Below, piece by piece: positions 59,447-64,000 of a stretch of 64,000 nt of DNA. This DNA comes from Firmicutes bacterium HGW-Firmicutes-16 (GTDB taxonomy: Bacteria; Bacillota; Clostridia; Oscillospirales; Oscillospiraceae). The first letter of the stretch is position 1; each line of letters opens with the position of its first letter. The stretch lies in NCBI GenBank assembly GCA_002841545.1, contig PGZZ01000003.1:124001-188000 (forward strand). Reading direction: 5' to 3'. The position numbers and the translations under genes were made by a program. The notes beneath the pieces are model-generated. The model had not been told where the DNA came from and made no database searches. It saw only the letters and a program-made list of their open reading frames with translations.

Positions 59447-61504
59447 ATGCAAAATGAGATAATTATTGGTGTGGTGTATAACGCAGCTCTACTATTGGTT
59501 CTCAGTGTAATTTATAATACTTTTTTTGTACAATACGATAAAAACGCAATTTGGAAATACGTACTAATAGGTATAGTTATAGGTGCTATTGGCGTTTCAC
59601 TAATGCTAACACCCGTAACATTAATACCTGGGGTTTTCTTCGATACGCGGTCTATTCTAATTTGTGTTGCAGCAATGTTTTTTGGCGTTATACCAACTGT
59701 TTTAGCAGTAATTATTGTTTGTGCAGCTCGAATTCTTATTGGCGGAGACGGTGCTTTAATGGGGGTTTTAGTTGCTATATCGACAGCTATTGTTGGACTG
59801 TTATGGCACAAATATCGCCTAAAATACGTTGCTGAAGGAAAACAACATATTTTTATTGAGTTTTATATTGTTGGAATCTTAGCGCATATTGCAATGCTGC
59901 TATGTATGCTTGCCTTACCACCGAATAAGGCGCTTATTATATTTAAGCAAATGTGGTTTGTAGTTTTATTTATCTATCCTATAGTCTCTTTTCTGCTTGC
60001 TGTTGTCCTTTATAATGGATTCAAAAACAACCAAACGAGGCTTGCGTTAACCGACAGTGAAAATAAATATAAAGTGCTTTATCATGAAAATCAGAACAAA
60101 CAAATGTTACTGAAAACTCTTATTGATTCAGTTCCTGATTTAATTTTTTATAAAGATAATAAAGGCATCTATACAGGCTGTAATGCTGCTTTTGAAAAGT
60201 ATTTAGGTGTGGATGAGAGTGCATTAGTTGGGTGCTCTGATATGGAACTTTTCCAAAAAGAAAGGGCGGAATCATTTCGAGCAGTTGATAAGGAAATCAT
60301 AGAACAGGGTAAACCAATTAAAGTTGAAGATATGTCTATATATCCCGACGGAACTGAAGTTTATCTGGAAACTATTAAGACGTCGTATTTTGATAAACAA
60401 GGAAATCTCTTGGGATTGATAGGAGTTAGCAGAGATATAACTGAACGCAAGAATAAAGAAGAAGAAATAATATATCTGACATATCATGATGGGTTAACCG
60501 GATTGTATAATAGAACATTTTTTGATGAGAAGATTATGCACCAAGATGTTCAGCAACAACTCCCTCTATCGGTGATAATGGGTGATATAAACGGCTTAAA
60601 GCTTATTAATGATGCTTTTGGCCATAGTGAAGGAGACAAGCTGCTCATTGTAGTAGCAAAAATACTTATGTCCTGTGTAAGGCCTGAAGATATCGTTGCC
60701 AGAATAGGCGGAGATGAATTTTGTATTTTACTCCCTCAGACGGATACACAGATTGCTAAGGCTACTGTTGAAAGGATAAAAAATGCTTGCGAGCAATACG
60801 TTAACAGAACAGATAAAGAAACTTATTATGCAAGTATTTCTTTAGGATATGGAACCAAGTATTATGCTGAAGAATCTTTTGATAAAGTTATGAAATCTGC
60901 AGAAGAATTTATGTATAGAAGGAAGCTACTTGAATATAAAAGTATTCGAAGCTCAATTATGTCTTCAATAAAAACAACAATGTACGAAAAAAGCCATGAA
61001 ACAGAAGAACATACTGAAAGATTAGCGGACTTATCAAAGAAATTAGGGCTTATCTTAGGGTTAAGCGATAAAGAAATGGTTGAATTGGAATTGTTGTCAA
61101 TGCTACATGATATAGGTAAAATAGGCGTTGATGACAGTATATTGACCAAATCCGGTAGGTTAACTGATGCTGAATTGCTTGAAATGAAAAAGCACCCTGA
61201 AATAGGCTACCGTATTGCAATGGCCGCCCCGGAACTAAAACATATTGCTGAGTATATACTATGTCACCATGAACGCTGGGATGGAAAAGGCTATCCACAG
61301 GGGCTAATCGGTGAAGAAATACCTATATTATCTCGAATTATATCTGTTGTAGATGCATACGATGCGATGATACATGACAGGGTATATAGAAACGCTATTC
61401 CTATAGAAATGGCAAAAACAGAAATACTGAATAATGCTGGGACTCAATTTGACCCACAAATTTCAAAATTATTTGTTGAAAAAGTTCTTAATTTTAAAAC
61501 TTGA
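59447..61504 (+). CDS. Membrane c-di-GMP enzyme: 5TMR-LYT sensor, PAS, GGDEF and HD-GYP
   Basis: 685 residues. The N-terminal about 200 residues form 6 or so helices of the LytS-type 5TM sensor (IWKYVLIGIVIGAIGVSLML, PGVFFDTRSILICVAAMFFG, RILIGGDGALMG). A PAS domain follows (about 225-335). GGDEF about 345-505: the active-site motif is intact (ARIGGDEFCILLP) and RPED five residues before it is the product-inhibition I-site. HD-GYP about 505-685: HDIGKIGVDD, HPEIGYRI and HHERWDGKGYPQGL keep all metal ligands. It can therefore potentially both make and degrade c-di-GMP. Its LYT sensor suggests a membrane or wall-linked signal. Confidence 0.94.
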   Translation: MQNEIIIGVVYNAALLLVLSVIYNTFFVQYDKNAIWKYVLIGIVIGAIGVSLMLTPVTLIPGVFFDTRSILICVAAMFFGVIPTVLAVIIVCAARILIGGDGALMGVLVAISTAIVGLLWHKYRLKYVAEGKQHIFIEFYIVGILAHIAMLLCMLALPPNKALIIFKQMWFVVLFIYPIVSFLLAVVLYNGFKNNQTRLALTDSENKYKVLYHENQNKQMLLKTLIDSVPDLIFYKDNKGIYTGCNAAFEKYLGVDESALVGCSDMELFQKERAESFRAVDKEIIEQGKPIKVEDMSIYPDGTEVYLETIKTSYFDKQGNLLGLIGVSRDITERKNKEEEIIYLTYHDGLTGLYNRTFFDEKIMHQDVQQQLPLSVIMGDINGLKLINDAFGHSEGDKLLIVVAKILMSCVRPEDIVARIGGDEFCILLPQTDTQIAKATVERIKNACEQYVNRTDKETYYASISLGYGTKYYAEESFDKVMKSAEEFMYRRKLLEYKSIRSSIMSSIKTTMYEKSHETEEHTERLADLSKKLGLILGLSDKEMVELELLSMLHDIGKIGVDDSILTKSGRLTDAELLEMKKHPEIGYRIAMAAPELKHIAEYILCHHERWDGKGYPQGLIGEEIPILSRIISVVDAYDAMIHDRVYRNAIPIEMAKTEILNNAGTQFDPQISKLFVEKVLNFKT

Positions 61505-61635
61505 TTTTATCTCTGTCGGGCGCATTCAGAATATGGTTATGCTTGTTCTATCCGGCACAAAATTAGAACAACATTGAAAAAGGATATTTTTCCCGGTATT
61601 ATTGATTCAACAAGAAATTAAGGGAGGATATAATC

Positions 61636-62811
61636 ATGCAGTTTGATTACAACGCTCGCCTTGCAAAGCTTCAGGCTTATATGAAGGCGAATGCTTTGGA
61701 TGCATTCATAGTGTCCACACAAGACGGTATCTTTTATCTCTCCGGCGCATCCTATCAGCCGGTGGAACGTCCTTTTTTCATCATAGTACATCAAGAGGGC
61801 GACTACGACCTTGTGGTGCCCTATCTGGAATTCGAACATATGAAGAAAGTCCAAAATTCAGGAGAAATCAGGCATTACTTTGAGTATCCTTCAGTTGAGG
61901 GTGAGAACTGGTATGATCTGCTAAGCTCAATGCTCAGCTCCGATTCGAGAGTTGGAATTGAACCGGATTTTTCCTCCGCAAAAAGAGAAGTGCTGAATGT
62001 TAAGGAATCCGTCATATCCGATGCGCTTATTAGGCTTCGGATGATAAAGGAGCCGGAGGAAATCGAAGCTATTCGAAATGCGGCGAAGTGGACTGACCTC
62101 GGCATGAAGAATCTTCACGGGGGCATCTATCGCGGCGGCTCCGTGTTGGAGACTGTTACGCATGCCCGCAGCATTCAGACAGGCATTATCAAGACGGGAG
62201 AATATGACTATCTTAACTGCAATTTTCTTACCGCCGGCTGGCCTGCCCCCAAGAGCGCTCAGCCCCATAGTGTCCCCGATTTTCGTATGACCATGGGTGA
62301 CGGACCCATTGTTCTCATGAGCTATAACAGGGTGAACGGCTACGCGGCCGAGTGTGAGCGCACTGTGTTCCTGGGCGACCCTTCGGCGTGTGATATGGAG
62401 CTTTACAATATTGTTATGGGCGCTCGTGAACTCGCATTCTCGATGGTGAGACCCGGGACACGCTGTTCAGATATCGACGAGGCAACGCAGGACTTTTTCT
62501 CATCCAAGGGTTACGAAAACAAAATCATACACAGAACCGGACACGGTATCGGCCTTGGCAATCATGAGAAGCCCTGGCTGAGCCGCGGAAGCTCCGATGT
62601 TCTTGAGGAAAACATGGTTATCAGCATAGAACCCGCCTTGTATTTTGATGATATTGGCGGTTTCCGGCACTCAGACACGGTTTTGGTCACAAAGGACGGA
62701 TACGAGATTCTTACAAAATATCCGTCTGATCTGCAGCATCTGATAGTGAGGGATAGACGAATAGCCAATCGTATTAAAGGTTTCATAACCCGTAAGGCAG
62801 TGAATTTCTAA
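61636..62811 (+). CDS. M24-family protein, creatinase/prolidase fold, metal ligands altered
   Basis: 391 residues, AGGGAGGA site. N-terminal creatinase domain (about 1-135; LQAYMKANALDAFIVSTQDGIFYLSG) and C-terminal pita-bread domain (about 140-391). The conserved His in RTGHGIGLGNHEKPWL and Glu in VISIEPALYF are present. However, the first metal Asp is Ser in LMSYNRVNGYAAECERTVF, the second is Glu, and the final metal Glu is Ser in GGFRHSDTVLV. It therefore probably lacks the di-metal centre of Xaa-Pro peptidases and may be a creatinase-like C-N hydrolase. Single gene; substrate unknown. Confidence 0.88.
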   Translation: MQFDYNARLAKLQAYMKANALDAFIVSTQDGIFYLSGASYQPVERPFFIIVHQEGDYDLVVPYLEFEHMKKVQNSGEIRHYFEYPSVEGENWYDLLSSMLSSDSRVGIEPDFSSAKREVLNVKESVISDALIRLRMIKEPEEIEAIRNAAKWTDLGMKNLHGGIYRGGSVLETVTHARSIQTGIIKTGEYDYLNCNFLTAGWPAPKSAQPHSVPDFRMTMGDGPIVLMSYNRVNGYAAECERTVFLGDPSACDMELYNIVMGARELAFSMVRPGTRCSDIDEATQDFFSSKGYENKIIHRTGHGIGLGNHEKPWLSRGSSDVLEENMVISIEPALYFDDIGGFRHSDTVLVTKDGYEILTKYPSDLQHLIVRDRRIANRIKGFITRKAVNF

Positions 62812-62835
62812 TAGCCTATTAAAAAAGACTTTATG

Positions 62836-62876
62836 TCGGCTTTTCGAGCATATTTGTGCTTGGGAAGCCGATTTTT
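62836..62876 (+). terminator. Terminator of the M24 gene
   Basis: Long imperfect stem (62836-62850 with 62857-62871, two G-T pairs and one mismatch), six-base loop, TTTTT tail. Confidence 0.88.
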
Positions 62877-62963
62877 ACTTTTTAAGACAGGTCCGAGTCC
62901 GTTATATGGGACAAACATAGCGATATAATTCACCCATAAAGATAATAAAAGGTGGGAATTATT

Positions 62964-63362
62964 ATGCGCAGACAGGACGGCTTTGTTGGTTTTTTCGTTG
63001 ATTCGTTTACGAGCTATATCGACCCACGCCCGGAGGATACGGCTTCATTTTCATCAAGCAGGAATAGTTCAAACGCAGGCAGATCACTCTCCAATTCAGA
63101 CAGGCTCTGTTTACTGATATTCATATTTGCATTTATTTTCATCGGAGTCGTCTCTCCAATCTTGTGCTTTGGCAGCTTGTTTATAAAATTGAACTTCGAA
63201 GGCTTGTGGTATTTCTGGTTCATTACGTTTTCCGAAATCGCATATCTGGCGTGGTTTATTCTGCGAAAGAAAGCAATAAAGCAGCACAAACATATTTACA
63301 CAAAAAACACAATGGACGTACTGCGTATGTCGATAACACATGATGTCTCCGCAGCATCTTAA
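62964..63362 (+). CDS. Small membrane protein of unknown function
   Basis: 132 residues from ATG 62964, behind AAAGGTGG. A Ser-rich soluble N-terminus (about 1-45) precedes two hydrophobic helices (about 46-72 and 80-103), followed by a basic tail (RKKAIKQHKH). The basic tail suggests both ends are cytoplasmic. No family recognised. It has a good ribosome site and a terminator before it, so it looks real, but codon evidence is limited. Confidence 0.6.
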   Translation: MRRQDGFVGFFVDSFTSYIDPRPEDTASFSSSRNSSNAGRSLSNSDRLCLLIFIFAFIFIGVVSPILCFGSLFIKLNFEGLWYFWFITFSEIAYLAWFILRKKAIKQHKHIYTKNTMDVLRMSITHDVSAAS

Positions 63363-63432
63363 AATATAATAGAGCTTGATATTATTATTTCGATTCTCTT
63401 GCTTATCTGAGCATTTCACTTATACTATAATT

Positions 63433-63448
63433 GTCCGGTTTATCGGAC
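63433..63448. promoter_or_regulatory. Inverted repeat upstream of the WYL regulator
   Basis: GTCCG (63433-63437), six-base spacer, CGGAC (63444-63448), 40 bases before the start codon. Possible autoregulatory operator. Confidence 0.35.
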
Positions 63449-63487
63449 TCGACTGAGTGCTATATAGTATTTACGGAGGGATCAGCA

Positions 63488-64000
63488 ATGCCAAAGAGCC
63501 CCAATCAGAAGCTTAAGCTTCTCTATATCATGCAGTTCCTTTTGGAGAAATCCGACGAACAGCACCCCATTTCGGTGAACGAGATAATCGCGCATCTTGA
63601 GACTAACGCCATCTCCGCCGAGCGCAAGAGCATCTATTCCGACATCGAGTCCCTGAGGGTCTTCGGTGTTGATATTATCCAGCAGCGGGGAGCGAATGGC
63701 GGCTATTATGTTGCGAGCCGCAAGTTCGAGATTCCCGAGCTGAAGCTGCTCGTGGACAGCGTACAGTCTTCAAAATTCATTACTGAGAAGAAAACCATAA
63801 CGCTGATTAAAAAAATAGAGAGCTTCGCAAGTGTTCACGAAGCCCAGCTTCTTCACCGTCAGGTCTATGTTAAAAACCGTATAAAGAACATGAATGAGTC
63901 GATATATTACAACGTGGACGAAATACACACCGGTATTGCGTCGGACTGCAAAATATGCTTCAAGTATTTCGAATACTCGGTCAGTAAGGAGCGCATATGC
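63488..64000 (+). CDS. HTH/WYL-domain transcriptional regulator (partial, C-terminus off the right edge)
   Basis: The first 171 codons are present, start MPKSPNQKLKLLYIMQFLLE after GGAGGG. A winged helix (about 8-75: ISVNEIIAHLETNAISAERKSIYSDIESLRVFGVDIIQ, then RGANGGYYVASRKFEIPELKLLVDSVQSS) is the DeoR-type HTH of WYL proteins. The start of the WYL domain is visible near the edge (CKICFKYFEYS). WYL regulators sense nucleotides or DNA-damage-related ligands. Target unknown. Confidence 0.9.
   Translation, partial: MPKSPNQKLKLLYIMQFLLEKSDEQHPISVNEIIAHLETNAISAERKSIYSDIESLRVFGVDIIQQRGANGGYYVASRKFEIPELKLLVDSVQSSKFITEKKTITLIKKIESFASVHEAQLLHRQVYVKNRIKNMNESIYYNVDEIHTGIASDCKICFKYFEYSVSKERIC

Noticed and set aside
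1-64000. CRISPR array, insertion sequences, integrase, prophage or rRNA operon
   Set aside because: No regularly spaced direct repeats, transposase or integrase motifs, phage structural genes or rRNA sequence were seen in a read-through of both strands.

Overview
The window looks like a chromosomal segment of an anaerobic, low-to-mid GC Firmicute, most likely a Clostridia (Oscillospirales or Lachnospirales type). The grounds are strong AGGAGG ribosome sites with frequent GTG and TTG starts, short Gram-positive lipoprotein signals, catabolic operons typical of gut or anaerobic Clostridia, a ferredoxin-type flavoprotein with a HypA nickel chaperone, a sigma-54 activator, ABC-F proteins and nucleoside ABC transport. 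No rRNA, intact tRNA, CRISPR array, insertion sequence or phage module was seen.

Layout. (1) 1-6087, minus: a sugar or polyol operon with an IolD-like TPP enzyme, Gfo/Idh/MocA dehydrogenase, split transketolase, RpiB/LacAB-like isomerase and an IclR regulator. (2) 6.4-7.7 kb: a chemoreceptor. (3) 7.8-11.7 kb: hypA and an 895-residue iron-sulfur flavoprotein, divergent from a GntR/FadR regulator, with one TGGTC-N-GACCA palindrome just downstream of each of the two facing promoters. (4) 11.8-15.6 kb: MFS transporter, glycerophosphodiesterase and an orphan PstS-like lipoprotein. (5) 15.8-30.1 kb, minus: a twelve-gene sugar-catabolic operon (aldo/keto reductase, FGGY kinase, TIM-barrel epimerase fused to a VOC domain, RbsBAC-like ABC transporter, AroE-like dehydrogenase, cupin phosphoglucose isomerase, PTE-like lactonase, KDPG aldolase, 2-hydroxyacid dehydrogenase, KDG kinase). 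A LacI regulator that probably starts at CTG sits upstream, and three copies of a TGTAACCGGTTCCA-type operator lie around it.

(6) 30.2-34.0 kb: fabG with a sigma-54 promoter and an upstream palindrome, the sigma-54 activator, and a truncated, frameshifted CoA-transferase pseudogene headed by a perfect 17-3-17 palindrome carrying the same core as the fabG site. (7) 34.0-42.0 kb: an accessory block that begins with a tRNA-like fragment, then an ABC-F gene behind an intrinsic attenuator, a patatin-like phospholipase, a Uup-like ABC-F, a Qnr-sized pentapeptide-repeat protein and a secreted stalk-domain protein. (8) 42.1-44.0 kb: gamma-glutamyltranspeptidase.

(9) 44.3-58.8 kb: a nucleoside region with a BMP-type nucleoside ABC transporter and phosphorylase, uridine phosphorylase and cytidine deaminase, a DeoR regulator, an MTA/SAH-type deaminase with purine nucleoside phosphorylase, then a GNAT protein, a class II aldolase, an MtnA-like isomerase and a methionine gamma-lyase. 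Together these can be read as salvage of 5'-methylthio- or 5'-deoxy-nucleosides to hypoxanthine, DHAP and a two-carbon aldehyde. (10) 58.9-64.0 kb: rhodanese, a GGDEF plus HD-GYP protein, an M24 protein lacking metal ligands, a small membrane protein and the start of a WYL regulator.

All function calls come from reading motifs by eye. No database search was run.
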